From contig CAWAFE010000021.1 in assembly GCA_963781215.1 (NCBI GenBank), positions 1 to 64,000 on the forward strand: a stretch of DNA of 64,000 bases. Direction: 5' to 3'. Positions 17,374 to 27,291 of this stretch are shown here, piece by piece; the first letter of the stretch is position 1, and each line of letters starts with the position of its first letter. Origin of the DNA: AP-15 sp963781215. GTDB taxonomy: Bacteria > Pseudomonadota > Alphaproteobacteria > ATCC43930 > CGMCC-115725. A model generated the notes under the pieces. That model saw only the letters and a list, made by a program, of their open reading frames with translations. It did no database searches and had not been told where the DNA came from. A program made the position numbers and the translations under genes.

Positions 17374-19512
17374 TCAGCCGCGCGCCCGCTCGACCGAGTT
17401 GATGACCGGGTTGGCGCGCAGCGCGGCGACGATCGTCGTCAGGTGCCGCACATCGGCGACCTCGACGTCGATCATGATCTCGAAGAAGTCGGACGAGCGG
17501 TTGGTGATCTTCAGATTGCTGATGTTGCCGCCCTGCTTGCCAATCACCGTGGTCAGGCTGCCGAGGTTGCCGGGCTCGTTGGCGATCATGACGTTGAGCC
17601 GGCCGACATGGATCGCATCGCCCTCGCTGTTGCTCCAGGCGACGTCGAGCCAGCGCTCCGGCGTGTCGGCAAAGCTTTCGAGCGTCTCGCAATCGATCGT
17701 GTGGATTGTCACCCCCTTGCCGGTGGTAACGATGCCGACGATGCGGTCGCCGGGCAGCGGATGGCAACACCCGGCGAAGTGGAGCGCCATGCCGGGGATC
17801 AGGCCGCGGATCGCGACCGCATTGTCGTTGCGGCCGAACTTGCGCCGCGCCCGCGCCAGCGAGACGACCTTCGCCTTGGCTTCCTGCTGCTGCGGAAAGG
17901 CGGCGTTGATCACCGCGCGCCCGGTGGTGAGCCCCTGCCCGACGGCGACGTAGAGGTCTTCCACGCTCGGGCAGTTGAAGGTCCGCAGCACCGCTTCCAA
18001 CGGCCGTTCCGAGAATTCGCGGCCTTCGTGGCGGAACGCCTTCTGCACGATGGCGCGGCCGAGATCGAGATATTGGGCCCGCTGCTGGGTGCGGATGAAG
18101 CGGCGGATCCGGGCGCGCGCCTTGCCCGTGACGACGAACCGTTCCCAGGTCGGCGACGGCCGCTGCGCCTTGGAGGTGATGATCTCGACCTGATCGCCGT
18201 TGGCGAGCTCGGTGCGCAAGGGTGACAGCCGGCCGTTGATTTTGGCTCCGACACAGGTATCGCCGACCTCGGAATGGACCGCATAGGCGAAGTCGACGGT
18301 CGTGGCGCCGCGCGGTAGCGCGATCAGGTCGCCCTTCGGGGTGAAGGCGAAGACCTGGTCCTGGAACATCTCGAGCCTGGTGTGCTCGAGGAATTCTTCC
18401 GGCCCCGAGGCGTGGTCGAGGATGTCGAGCAACTCGCGCATCCAGCGGTATTGGCGCCCCTCGGTCCGGGCCGCACCCTCTTTGTAGCTCCAGTGCGCCG
18501 CGACGCCGAGCTCAGCCACCTCGTGCATCTCGCGGGTACGGATCTGCACCTCGATGCGCTGCTGCTCGGGTCCGATCACCCCGGTGTGCACGGAGCGATA
18601 ATTGTTCGGCTTCGGGGTCGAGATGTAGTCTTTGAAGCGGCCGGGGACCACGTGGTAGGCGGAATGAATGATGCCGAGGGCGTGGTAGCACTCGGCGGCG
18701 TCGCCGACCAGGATGCGGAAGGCCATCACATCCGAGAGCTGCTCGAAGGCGACGTTCTTGCGCTGCATTTTATGCCAAATCGAATAGGGCGATTTCTCGC
18801 GCCCGGAGACGACCGCGCCCTCGATCCCGCCCTCGGCGAGCTTGCGTCCCAGCTCGGCCAGGATCCGCGGCACGATGTCCGCCCCTTGGCTGCGCAGAAA
18901 ATCGAGGCGTGCCAGGATGCTGCCGCGGGCGTCGGCATGGAGCTCGGCAAAAGCCAGATCCTCGAGCTGGTCCTTCATCCGGTGCATGCCGATCCGCTCG
19001 GCCAACGGCGCGTAGATGTCCATTGTTTCGCGCGCGATCCGCCGACGCTTCTCCTCGCTCTTGACGAACCGCAGGGTCTGCATGTTGTGCAGGCGGTCGG
19101 CGAGCTTGACCAACAGCACTCGGATGTCCTCGGACATGGCGAGGACGAGCTTGCGGAAATTCTCCGCCTGCTTGGTCTGGTCGGATTGCAGCTCGATCCG
19201 CGACAGCTTGGTGACGCCGTCGACGAGCCGGCCGATATCGGGACCGAACAGGCGCTCGATGTCTTCGAGGGTGGCGACCGTGTCCTCGACCGTGTCGTGC
19301 AGCAGACCGGTCACGATCGAAGCGCTGTCGAGCTTCATCTGGGCGAGGATGCCGGCGACCTGCACGGGATGCGAAAAATACGGGTCGCCCGACTCGCGCA
19401 GCTGGGCGCCGTGCGCCTTCATCGAATAGACGTAGGCGCGGTTGAGCGCGCTCTCGTCGGCGTTCGGGTCATAGGATTTGACCAGCTCGACGAGCTCGAA
19501 CTGGCGCATCAT
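17374..19512 (-). CDS. rsh: Bifunctional (p)ppGpp synthetase/hydrolase, RelA/SpoT type
   Basis: This protein of about 712 residues makes and breaks the alarmone ppGpp. The hydrolase domain has the HD motif (LLHDTVEDT, H72-D73) so hydrolysis should work. The synthetase domain has RFKDYISTPKPNNYRSVHT, where RFKD marks a bifunctional enzyme, and IEVQIRTREMHEVAELG. A TGS domain (about FTPKGDLIALPRGATTVDFA), a conserved HFAGCCHP segment and a C-terminal ACT domain follow. Start taken at MMRQFELVEL; 23 further codons are open upstream. Sits in the conserved order rpoZ-rsh-acpS. Confidence 0.95.
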   Translation of the reverse strand: MMRQFELVELVKSYDPNADESALNRAYVYSMKAHGAQLRESGDPYFSHPVQVAGILAQMKLDSASIVTGLLHDTVEDTVATLEDIERLFGPDIGRLVDGVTKLSRIELQSDQTKQAENFRKLVLAMSEDIRVLLVKLADRLHNMQTLRFVKSEEKRRRIARETMDIYAPLAERIGMHRMKDQLEDLAFAELHADARGSILARLDFLRSQGADIVPRILAELGRKLAEGGIEGAVVSGREKSPYSIWHKMQRKNVAFEQLSDVMAFRILVGDAAECYHALGIIHSAYHVVPGRFKDYISTPKPNNYRSVHTGVIGPEQQRIEVQIRTREMHEVAELGVAAHWSYKEGAARTEGRQYRWMRELLDILDHASGPEEFLEHTRLEMFQDQVFAFTPKGDLIALPRGATTVDFAYAVHSEVGDTCVGAKINGRLSPLRTELANGDQVEIITSKAQRPSPTWERFVVTGKARARIRRFIRTQQRAQYLDLGRAIVQKAFRHEGREFSERPLEAVLRTFNCPSVEDLYVAVGQGLTTGRAVINAAFPQQQEAKAKVVSLARARRKFGRNDNAVAIRGLIPGMALHFAGCCHPLPGDRIVGIVTTGKGVTIHTIDCETLESFADTPERWLDVAWSNSEGDAIHVGRLNVMIANEPGNLGSLTTVIGKQGGNISNLKITNRSSDFFEIMIDVEVADVRHLTTIVAALRANPVINSVERARG

Positions 19513-19616
19513 GGCGCCGTCACGGCCAGCCTGCTGGGGCCGGGCAGCGACGGCTGCGATTACCGCGCCGACGTCATTCATCGCTTCGCCGGTCGCGCCG
19601 CCGCCGCATCACGCGG

Positions 19617-20105
19617 TCAGGGCTCCTCGTCGAGATCATCCGGGGCTACCTCGCCAGCCGGCGCGTCCGCGAGATCGACCTCGTCATCTTCGTCAGCCCC
19701 GAGAATGTCTTCGGCGAGCTCATCCTCGTCGAGGGCTTCGTCGTCACCCTCCTCTTGATCCGCCTCGAGCACCTCCTCGTCGAGATCGGGATCGTCAAGC
19801 AGGCTGCCAGCCGGCGGGGCCACCCCGAAGACCGACGGATCGACTTCGAGCTCAGGGGTTTCCTCGGGTTCGTCGATCTCGACCTGCTTCTGCATGCCTC
19901 GAACAACCGCATCGCGCAGATGTGGCAGGACGACCGTTTCGTCGGCGATCTCGCGCAACGCGACGACGGGGTTCTTGTCGTCGTCGCGGTCGAGCGTCAG
20001 TGGGGCGCCGGAGGTGATCTCGCGCGCGCGCTGTGCGGCGAGCAGAACCAGCTCGAACCGGTTCGGCACCTTGAGGACACAATCTTCGACGGTAACGCGC
20101 GCCAT
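19617..20105 (-). CDS. rpoZ: RNA polymerase subunit omega with acidic tail
   Basis: The first 80 residues are a normal omega subunit: MARVTVEDCVLKVPNRFELV, LAAQRAREITSG and NPVVALREIADETV. Omega helps beta-prime fold and assemble. The total length is 162 residues because a long tail (about residues 84-162) follows, made almost only of D, E, L and A (for instance EADQEEGDDEALDEDELAED). Extended acidic tails occur in some alphaproteobacterial omega proteins, but this one is long. About 100 bases upstream of rsh, same strand. Confidence 0.94.
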   Translation of the reverse strand: MARVTVEDCVLKVPNRFELVLLAAQRAREITSGAPLTLDRDDDKNPVVALREIADETVVLPHLRDAVVRGMQKQVEIDEPEETPELEVDPSVFGVAPPAGSLLDDPDLDEEVLEADQEEGDDEALDEDELAEDILGADEDDEVDLADAPAGEVAPDDLDEEP

Positions 20106-20234
20106 AATCTCAACTCTTCACCAGACGTGGAACCAGTAGATATAAGAGCGTCGGCGACGCGGAGCAACAGCGGTACGCCTTCGTTCGGCTCGTGCTTGAC
20201 CCCGATCGCTGCCGGCGTATATGACGCCGTCCCG

Positions 20235-20308
20235 GGCCGGATGGCAGAGTGGTTATGCAGAGGACTGCAAATCCTCGTACAGCGGTTCGATTCCGCTTCC
20301 GGCCTCCA
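20235..20308 (+). tRNA. tRNA-Cys (GCA anticodon), CCA encoded
   Basis: The 74-base gene folds as a cloverleaf: acceptor GGCCGGA pairs with TCCGGCC, the anticodon loop reads ctGCAaa, and the T arm contains GGTTCGATTCC. The discriminator base is T and CCA is encoded at 20306-20308. The 265 bases after it, up to the next gene at 20574, hold no feature I can support. Confidence 0.97.
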
Positions 20309-20573
20309 CTCACCTAAGCCTTCCAAGCCGCTTTCAGTTGGGCTTTGCGGCGGCCTTCGCCCGGTGGGTCCGGCGCCGGCTCTTTGCCGCACTCGCCGAG
20401 GTGAGCGCTGGTGGCGGAAATGTACGCATTCCGCGGGCCCGGGTGCGGGTGATCAGTTGCGTCCGTCCTCGCCCCTGCGCCCAAGTCGATCGCAACCATG
20501 AGTTCCGACACCGGTTGACACCAGTGCAGACCTGAACCGATCCTTGCCGTCCGTATTGCATTGGAGACGCATC

Positions 20574-22301
20574 ATGGGCCTCGATCTCGTCATCAGGAAC
20601 GGCACCGTGGTGGATGGGTCGGGGATGCCGCGGTATCGGGCGGATGTCGGCGTCGCCGCCGGCCGCATCGTCGAGATCGGCCGCATCCGCGCACCCGCTG
20701 AAAAGACGATCGATGCCGACGGACTGATCGTCGCGCCGGGCTTTATCGATGGCCACACCCACATGGACGCGCAAGTCGCCTGGGACCCCATCGGCAGCTG
20801 CTCGTGCTGGCACGGTGTCACCAGCGTCGTGATGGGGAATTGCGGCTTTGCCTTGGCACCGTGCAAGCCCGCCGACCGCGAATGGTTCGCCCGCTGCCTG
20901 ACCGCGGTCGAGGACATCCCGACCGAGGCGATGCTGGCCGGCATCGACTGGAACTGGGAGACGTTTCCCGAATACCTCGCCAATGTCGAGCGCCTGCCGA
21001 AGGGCATCAACTACGGCATGTATATCGGCCACTCGGCCTTACGCATGTATGCGATGGGGCGGCGCGGGCTGGAGGAGCGCGCCGGCGAGGACGACCTGCG
21101 GGTCATGACGCACGCCGTCGAGGAGGCGTTGCGCGCGGGTGCGATGGGCTTTTCGACCTCGCGCGCGACGACGCACGTGACCCCGGACGGCTCGCCGGTC
21201 GCCAGCCGTATCGCCGATTGGGAGGAGCTCGACCGGCTGGTGGGTGCGATGGCCGGGCTCGACGCCGGCATCTTTCAGATCGGCCCCGACATCTCGGGCG
21301 GCGAGGCGCAGCGCGTCTTTCTCGATCGGTTGCGCCGGGTGGCGCTCGAAACCGGCCGGCCGATCATGCTCGGCATGCTGTCGACCCGCCAGGGAATAGA
21401 GCCCAACACGTGGGACTACCAGCTACGCCATATGGACGAGACCGTGGCCGCCGGCGGGCGGATGTTCGGGCAGGCGACGACGCGCTCGATCAACGCGATC
21501 TTTTCGCTGAAATCCTACCTGCCGTTCGATGTGCTGCCCGGCTGGAAGGCGGTGCGCGCCTTACCGCTTGAAATGCAAAAGCACCGCCTCGCCGACCCCG
21601 AGCTGCGCCGGCAATTGATTGCCGAGGAAGCCGCGATGAAGCCGCGCGACCAGGTCTTGCAGGGCGGCGGTGCGGCGACCACCGACCCGCGCAAGCCCGA
21701 TTACGATAATCTCTACGCGATGATGGGAGTCGATTGGGACGACCCGAGCGTGGCCGAGCTCGCCCGCCGCCACAACAAACACCCGGTCGACATCATGCTC
21801 GATCTCTCGCTCGCCAACGACAACCAGATCTTCGTCCAGCCGATCGTCAACGAAGCCCCGGCCGATGTGCTGGGCATCCTGAAGCACCCGCGAACCTTGG
21901 CGACGTTCTCGGATTCGGGCGCCCATGTCTGCCAGGAGATGGGCTCGTCATTGCAGACCCATCTGTTGCACTACTGGGTGCGCAACAAGCAGCAGTTCAC
22001 CCTCGAAGCAGCCGTGCGCATGCTGACCTTCGACAATGCGTCCGCCTGGGAATTGCCGGACCGCGGGCTCCTCCGCACCGGCTATGCCGCCGATCTGGTC
22101 GTGTTCGACGAGGCGCGTGTCAAGCCGCGGCTGCCGACGGTCGAGCAGGATCTGCCGGGCGGCGCCCGGCGGCTGGTGCAGAAGGCGGACGGCATCGCCG
22201 CGACCATCGTCAACGGCGCCGTCGCGATCGAGCACGGCGAGGCGACCGGCAACCACCCCGGTCGAGTGCTGAAAGGGCGGTTGGCGGCACGGAACGGCTA
22301 G
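20574..22301 (+). CDS. Amidohydrolase family 3 protein (N-acyl-D-amino-acid deacylase type)
   Basis: This 575-residue metal-dependent hydrolase resembles D-aminoacylases. It has the N-terminal beta domain (LVIRNGTVVDGSGMPRYRAD), the metal motif GFIDGHTHMDAQ, SVVMGNCGFALAPC with the metal-bridging cysteine, and the late DSGAHVCQEM segment. The C-terminal end returns to the beta domain (GYAADLVVFD). Start at ATG 20574, eight bases after a ggag. The substrate could be N-acyl-D-amino acids or related amides; the sequence does not decide. The next gene starts 19 bases on. Confidence 0.88.
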   Translation: MGLDLVIRNGTVVDGSGMPRYRADVGVAAGRIVEIGRIRAPAEKTIDADGLIVAPGFIDGHTHMDAQVAWDPIGSCSCWHGVTSVVMGNCGFALAPCKPADREWFARCLTAVEDIPTEAMLAGIDWNWETFPEYLANVERLPKGINYGMYIGHSALRMYAMGRRGLEERAGEDDLRVMTHAVEEALRAGAMGFSTSRATTHVTPDGSPVASRIADWEELDRLVGAMAGLDAGIFQIGPDISGGEAQRVFLDRLRRVALETGRPIMLGMLSTRQGIEPNTWDYQLRHMDETVAAGGRMFGQATTRSINAIFSLKSYLPFDVLPGWKAVRALPLEMQKHRLADPELRRQLIAEEAAMKPRDQVLQGGGAATTDPRKPDYDNLYAMMGVDWDDPSVAELARRHNKHPVDIMLDLSLANDNQIFVQPIVNEAPADVLGILKHPRTLATFSDSGAHVCQEMGSSLQTHLLHYWVRNKQQFTLEAAVRMLTFDNASAWELPDRGLLRTGYAADLVVFDEARVKPRLPTVEQDLPGGARRLVQKADGIAATIVNGAVAIEHGEATGNHPGRVLKGRLAARNG

Positions 22302-22320
22302 AGCCGCCCGGCCGCGGATC

Positions 22321-22635
22321 GTGGCTTGGCTCTATCTGCTCCTCGCCGGCATCGCCGAGATCGGCTGGGCGGTCGGGCTCAAATACACCGAGGGCTTCAC
22401 CCGCCCGCTGCCGACGGTCCTGACCGTTCTGAGCATGGCCGTCAGCGTGGCCCTGCTTGGTCTGGCGCTGAAGACGCTGCCTATCGGCACCGCCTATGCA
22501 GTCTGGACGGGCATCGGCACGGTCGGCACCGCACTCCTCGGCATCTGCCTCCTTGGCGAGCCGGCCACCGCGGTCCGGCTCGGCTTTATCGGGCTCATCG
22601 TCGCCGGGATCGTCGGGCTCAAGGCAGTGGCCTGA
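22321..22635 (+). CDS. SMR-family efflux protein, SugE/Gdx type
   Basis: This 104-residue protein has four membrane helices and the SMR hallmarks AWLYLLLAGIAEIGWAVGLK (with the essential glutamate E13 in the first helix) and PIGTAYAVWTGIGTVGTALLG. The sequence looks more like the SugE/Gdx branch, which exports guanidinium, than the EmrE drug-efflux branch. The start is a GTG. No guanidine riboswitch is visible upstream; the gene follows the amidohydrolase closely and may share its transcript. Confidence 0.88.
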   Translation: MAWLYLLLAGIAEIGWAVGLKYTEGFTRPLPTVLTVLSMAVSVALLGLALKTLPIGTAYAVWTGIGTVGTALLGICLLGEPATAVRLGFIGLIVAGIVGLKAVA

Positions 22636-22640
22636 TCGCC

Positions 22641-22994
22641 CTACGGTTTCGCCTGAGGAAGCTCCATGCGGACGGTGACGGCGGCGCTGGCGATGACCGC
22701 GATGTCACCGGTTTCGTCGTCTGGCACGTCGAGCCCGCCTTTGACGACGTCGACGGTGACCTCGCCATGCGGCAGTGCGGCCTTGACCGCCGTCGCATCG
22801 ACCTTGTCTGGGCGCTGCACCCCGATCGTGACCGCGACCTGCATCTTGCGCGAATCCAGCCCGAGGGTGCGGATGAAGGTCAGCGAGCTGTGGTGAAGCG
22901 CGTCCTGGACCGCGCGCACCGCCGCCTTGGTGTAGTCGCCGCCGTGCAGATCGTTGCCGGTGCCCATCTCGAGGATGACACGTTTTGCCGTCAT
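22641..22994 (-). CDS. Lin0512 family protein
   Basis: This 117-residue protein belongs to the uncharacterised Lin0512 family (TIGR02058). Typical parts are KRVILEMGTGNDLHGGDYTK, AAVRAVQDALHHSSLTF, VTIGVQRPDKVDATAV and LPHGEVTVDVVKGGLDVP. Function unknown. A paralogue lies 11 bases upstream on the same strand, so the two form a tandem pair that may make a hetero-oligomer. Confidence 0.88.
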   Translation of the reverse strand: MTAKRVILEMGTGNDLHGGDYTKAAVRAVQDALHHSSLTFIRTLGLDSRKMQVAVTIGVQRPDKVDATAVKAALPHGEVTVDVVKGGLDVPDDETGDIAVIASAAVTVRMELPQAKP

Positions 22995-23005
22995 GTCGTC
23001 CCTCC

Positions 23006-23348
23006 TCACGCGATGTCGAGCCGCACCACGGCGGCGGCGTTGGCGATCACGGTCAGATTGGTGCCGGCGTCGTTCGGGATTTCGAGACCGCCCTCGACGA
23101 CCTCCACCGTGCCGGTGCCGTGCGGCAATGCCGCCAGCACCGCCGCCTTGTCGACCTGCTCTGGCCGCGGCACGCCGATCCTGACCTCGACCCGCATCGA
23201 GTTCGACCGGCAGCCCAACCGCATCGGCCACGCTCAGCGAATTGTGCCACAGCGCGTCGCGCAAGGCGCGCACCGCCGCCTTGGTATAATCGGCGCCGCG
23301 GATGTCGGTGCCCATGCCGATCTGCAGCACCATTCGTTTCCAGGCCAT
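23006..23348 (-). CDS. Lin0512 family paralogue, apparent one-base frameshift
   Basis: From the ATG at 23348 the first frame gives KRMVLQIGMGTDIRGADYTK and AAVRALRDALWHNSLSVADA, then loses family resemblance near 23210. One base on, another frame supplies SMRVEVRIGVPRPEQVDKAA and LPHGTGTVEVVEGGLEIP to the stop at 23006. Dropping one G near 23208 restores a normal 113-residue Lin0512 protein. Either a sequencing error or a recent loss; the rest shows no decay. Confidence 0.75.
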
Positions 23349-23467
23349 CCCTGCGCTCCCTTGGTTGCCGGCCCGACCCTAACCGGTTCCGCGGCCACAG
23401 TCATCTCGCCGGATCGGCCCGGTTCTGCTAGAACTCGTCGGTCAAACGGGATCGCCGGGGAGTGCCG

Positions 23468-24490
23468 ATGGGCTGGGAAACTAAGGCGCGCGCCGCCGCC
23501 GCGCTGATTGCGACGATTTTGCTCGGGCACGCCGCCGGGGCCGACCCGCTGGCGATCCGCGTCGGCTGGGTGGTGACCCCGGGGCATCTGACCCCGCTGA
23601 TCGAGGCGCTGGGCCACCGCCATCCCGAGATGTTCAAGCACCTGGGCAAGAGCTACACCTTGGAGGCGATCCACTTCGCCGGCACGACGCCGCAAATCCA
23701 GGCGCTGGCGATCAAGGACCTGGACATCGGCGCGCAGTCGCCGAGCGCGTTCGCGCTGGCGGTCACCAACGCGCATCTCGACCTGCGCGCCGTAGCCGAC
23801 GTGGTGCAGGACGGCCATGAGGGCTATTTCAGCGAGTATTTCGTGGTCCGCGCCGACGGGCCGATCAAGAACATCGAGGACGTCAAGGGCCGGCGCATCG
23901 CCACCAACACGATCGGCTCGGCCAGCGACGCGGCAATGCGCACGATGTTCCGCAAGCACGGGATCAAGGACAGCGATTTCACCACTGTCGAGACCAACTT
24001 CGCCAATATGCCGGCAATGCTCGAAGGCGGCAAGGTCGACCTGATCGGCGTGCTGCCGCAATTCGCTCACGGCATCATCGGCAACGACAAGTATCGCGTC
24101 CTTTTCCGGGCGCGCGACGCGGTCGGGCCGACCCAGGCGGTGATGTGGGCGATCCGCGCCGACTTCATCGCGGCCCACCGGCCAGCGCTGGTCGATTTCT
24201 TCGAGGACGATATCCGCGCCGTAAGATGGCTGATCGATCCCGCCAATCGCGAGGAGATAATTGCGATCACCGCGGATGTGACCAAGCTGCCAAAAGAGCG
24301 CCTCGACTTTGCCTTCACCAAGGAGGATTTCTACCACTCGCCCAATATGCGGCCCGAGATCCCGCTGGCGCAAAAGGAGATCGACGAGTTCGTGGCGCTC
24401 GGCGTCGTGCCCAAGCCGGTTCAGCTCGACCCCAAATATGTCGATCTATCGTTGATCGAGGAAGCCAAGAAGCGCATCGACGGCGAGTAG
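23468..24490 (+). CDS. ABC transporter substrate-binding protein (NMT1/TauA/SsuA type)
   Basis: This 340-residue protein starts with a signal peptide (AAAALIATILLGHAAGA) and is a type 2 periplasmic binding protein of the sulfonate/nitrate/pyrimidine group. Motifs include GAQSPSAFALAV, IKNIEDVKGRRIATNTIGS and FANMPAMLEGGKVDLIGVLP. It opens a four-gene operon with an ATPase and two permeases, which together make a full importer. The ligand is not clear from sequence. Start with ggggag six bases upstream. Confidence 0.9.
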   Translation: MGWETKARAAAALIATILLGHAAGADPLAIRVGWVVTPGHLTPLIEALGHRHPEMFKHLGKSYTLEAIHFAGTTPQIQALAIKDLDIGAQSPSAFALAVTNAHLDLRAVADVVQDGHEGYFSEYFVVRADGPIKNIEDVKGRRIATNTIGSASDAAMRTMFRKHGIKDSDFTTVETNFANMPAMLEGGKVDLIGVLPQFAHGIIGNDKYRVLFRARDAVGPTQAVMWAIRADFIAAHRPALVDFFEDDIRAVRWLIDPANREEIIAITADVTKLPKERLDFAFTKEDFYHSPNMRPEIPLAQKEIDEFVALGVVPKPVQLDPKYVDLSLIEEAKKRIDGE

Positions 24491-24501
24491 TGGCGCTGGG
24501 A

Positions 24502-25314
<813 letters not shown>

Positions 25315-25365
25315 TATATTGCCGGATCTGCGAGCGGGGCGGGGCGCGAGAGAGAGCCGACGGGC

Positions 25366-26208
25366 ATGGCAATTGAACAGACTGGGCTAAGCCTCGACCG
25401 CCGCGCCGCTGTCGCACCGGACCTGGATCGCCGCGCGCCATCTTGGCTCGGCGCGCCGGTGCGGTTGCGCGCCGGGCTATGGCGCTACCTGCCGATCCTG
25501 CTGCTGGCGCTCGCGTGGGAGGCCTCGACCCGGCTCGGGCTGGTCTCGCCCTTGGCGCTACCGGCGCTCGACCAAGTGTTCGCCGCGTGGTGGGGTCTTT
25601 TCGTCAGCGGTGACCTCGTCGCCAACGCCGTTGTCTCCCTCTCCCGTGGCATCGCCGGGCTTGGCCTCGCGATCCTCGTCGGCGTCACCCTCGGCGTCCT
25701 GATGGCGTGGTGCAAGCCGGTCCGGGTGCTGTTCAACCCGCTGGTGCAGGCGCTCTACCCGATGCCGAAATCGGCACTGATCCCGGTCATGGTGCTGTGG
25801 CTCGGCTTCGGCAGCGCCTCGAAGGTGGTGTTTATCTTCATCGGCTGCATGCTGCCGATCACCCTGAGCGCGTTCAACGGGGCGCGCGGCGCCGAGCAGG
25901 TGCTGATCTGGTCGGCGCGCAGCATGGGGGCGAGCCGCACCGCGACCTTGCTGCAGGTGGTGCTGCCGAGCGCGCTGCCCGAGATCCTCGCCGGCATCCG
26001 CACCGCGCTCGCCTTCGCTTTTGTGCTGCTGGTCACGACCGAGCTGATCGCCGCCCGCCAGGGCCTGGGCTACATGATCGGCTGGCTCGGCGATGGCGGC
26101 GTCTACGACGCGATGTTCGCGGTGGTGCTGACCGTGGCCTTGCTCGGCTTTGCCGCCGACCGCGGCTATCTCCTGCTGATGAAGCGGGCGCTCAGGTGGC
26201 GCGAATGA
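25366..26208 (+). CDS. ABC transporter permease (TauC/SsuC type), first of two
   Basis: This 280-residue membrane protein has about six helices and the BPD_transp_1 EAA-like loop (NGARGAEQVLIWSARSMGAS). The region VQALYPMPKSALIPVMVLWLG is typical of the SsuC group. A long polar N-terminus (about 40 residues) precedes the first helix. Its stop overlaps the start of a second permease (ATGA), so the channel is probably a heterodimer. Confidence 0.92.
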   Translation: MAIEQTGLSLDRRAAVAPDLDRRAPSWLGAPVRLRAGLWRYLPILLLALAWEASTRLGLVSPLALPALDQVFAAWWGLFVSGDLVANAVVSLSRGIAGLGLAILVGVTLGVLMAWCKPVRVLFNPLVQALYPMPKSALIPVMVLWLGFGSASKVVFIFIGCMLPITLSAFNGARGAEQVLIWSARSMGASRTATLLQVVLPSALPEILAGIRTALAFAFVLLVTTELIAARQGLGYMIGWLGDGGVYDAMFAVVLTVALLGFAADRGYLLLMKRALRWRE

Positions 26209-27059
26209 GCGAAGTCCTCGGCCGGGGCACGGCCGCCGCTGCACCTGTCGAGCGATCCTACGGGCGTCTCTTCGTCGGTGCGCTGAGCGGCATCGTCCGC
26301 GGCGTCTGGGGCGGGCTGACCCTGATCCTGCTATTGGCCGCCTGGGAAATCATCGCCCGTGCCGGTGTGGTCAGCAGCTTTCTGCTGCCGCCGCTGTCGG
26401 TCGTTCTGGAGCGGGTGTGGCAGGACACGCTCTCCGGCGATCTCGTCGAAAATCTCGGCCTGACGCTCTACCGCGGGCTCCTCGGCTTTGCGATCGCCGC
26501 CGTGGCCGGTGTGGCGCTCGGCATCCTGATGGCGCGCAACAAGGCGATGCACTGGTTTTTCGACCCGATCGTATCGGTCGGCTTTCCGATGCCGAAAATT
26601 GCCTTCCTGCCGATCTTCATGCTCTGGTTCGGCCTCTACGACACCTCCAAGGTGACGATGATCGTGTTCAGCGCGATCTTCCCGGTGGTGACGGCAACGA
26701 TGGCAAGCACCCAGGGGGTCGAGAAGGAGCTCATCTGGTCCGCACGCAGCCTCGGCGCCGGCGAGCGACAGCTGTTATGGCAGATCGTGCTGCCGGCGGC
26801 GTTGCCGCAGATCCTGACCGGTCTTCAGGTGGCGTTGCCGGTCTCGTTGATCGTCGCCATCGTCACCGAGATGCTGATGGGCGGCGCCGGGCTGGGCGGC
26901 GCGATGATCGCCGCCTCGCGTTTTGCCGATTCGCCGGGCGTGTTCGCGGGCATCGTCGAAATCGCCGTCGCCGGCTTCTTTCTCGTTAGAGGGATCGCCG
27001 TGCTGCGGCGCCATCTGCTGCGCTGGCATCAGGAAGCGCAGGCGCCGACGACTGTTTGA
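26205..27059 (+). CDS. ABC transporter permease (TauC/SsuC type), second of two
   Basis: This 284-residue protein is similar to the first permease: VSVGFPMPKIAFLPIFMLWFG and TQGVEKELIWSARSLGAGER match its loop and helix pattern. It should pair with it. ATG at 26205, overlapping the upstream stop. The last residues (QEAQAPTTV) are polar and cytoplasmic. Confidence 0.92.
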   Translation: MSEVLGRGTAAAAPVERSYGRLFVGALSGIVRGVWGGLTLILLLAAWEIIARAGVVSSFLLPPLSVVLERVWQDTLSGDLVENLGLTLYRGLLGFAIAAVAGVALGILMARNKAMHWFFDPIVSVGFPMPKIAFLPIFMLWFGLYDTSKVTMIVFSAIFPVVTATMASTQGVEKELIWSARSLGAGERQLLWQIVLPAALPQILTGLQVALPVSLIVAIVTEMLMGGAGLGGAMIAASRFADSPGVFAGIVEIAVAGFFLVRGIAVLRRHLLRWHQEAQAPTTV

Positions 27060-27072
27060 GGAAAGGTTCGAG

Positions 27073-27291
27073 ATGGTTTGGCGAGATCGCATGCGGGCCC
27101 GCAGGCGCGGACTGGGGTTGTGCCTTGCTGTGTTCGGGGTTCTGCTGTGGGCGGCCGCGGCCGTACTGCATCTGGCTTCCGCCGAGCCCGGCGGCGTCTC
27201 CGTCGGCCATCTGGAGGCGCGATCATTGGGGATCATCGCCGGCGGTGCCTCGGTCGCCGGCGGCATCGTGCTGCTCGCCACCGCCGGCTGA
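27073..27291 (+). CDS. Small hypothetical two-helix membrane protein
   Basis: This 72-residue protein has a basic start (MVWRDRMRARRRG), one helix LGLCLAVFGVLLWAAAAVLHL, a short loop and a second helix GIIAGGASVAGGIVLLATA. An aggaaagg site precedes the ATG, 13 bases after the permease stop, so it may be the last gene of the importer operon. No family recognised. The 246 bases after it, up to 27537, show nothing I can support. Confidence 0.55.
   Translation: MVWRDRMRARRRGLGLCLAVFGVLLWAAAAVLHLASAEPGGVSVGHLEARSLGIIAGGASVAGGIVLLATAG

Noticed and set aside
20406..20427. Stretch resembling the start of a tRNA-Leu gene (ggtggcggaaatgtacgc)
   Set aside because: Only about 16 bases fit; no acceptor pairing, anticodon arm or T arm follows. 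Likely chance similarity in the gap after tRNA-Cys.
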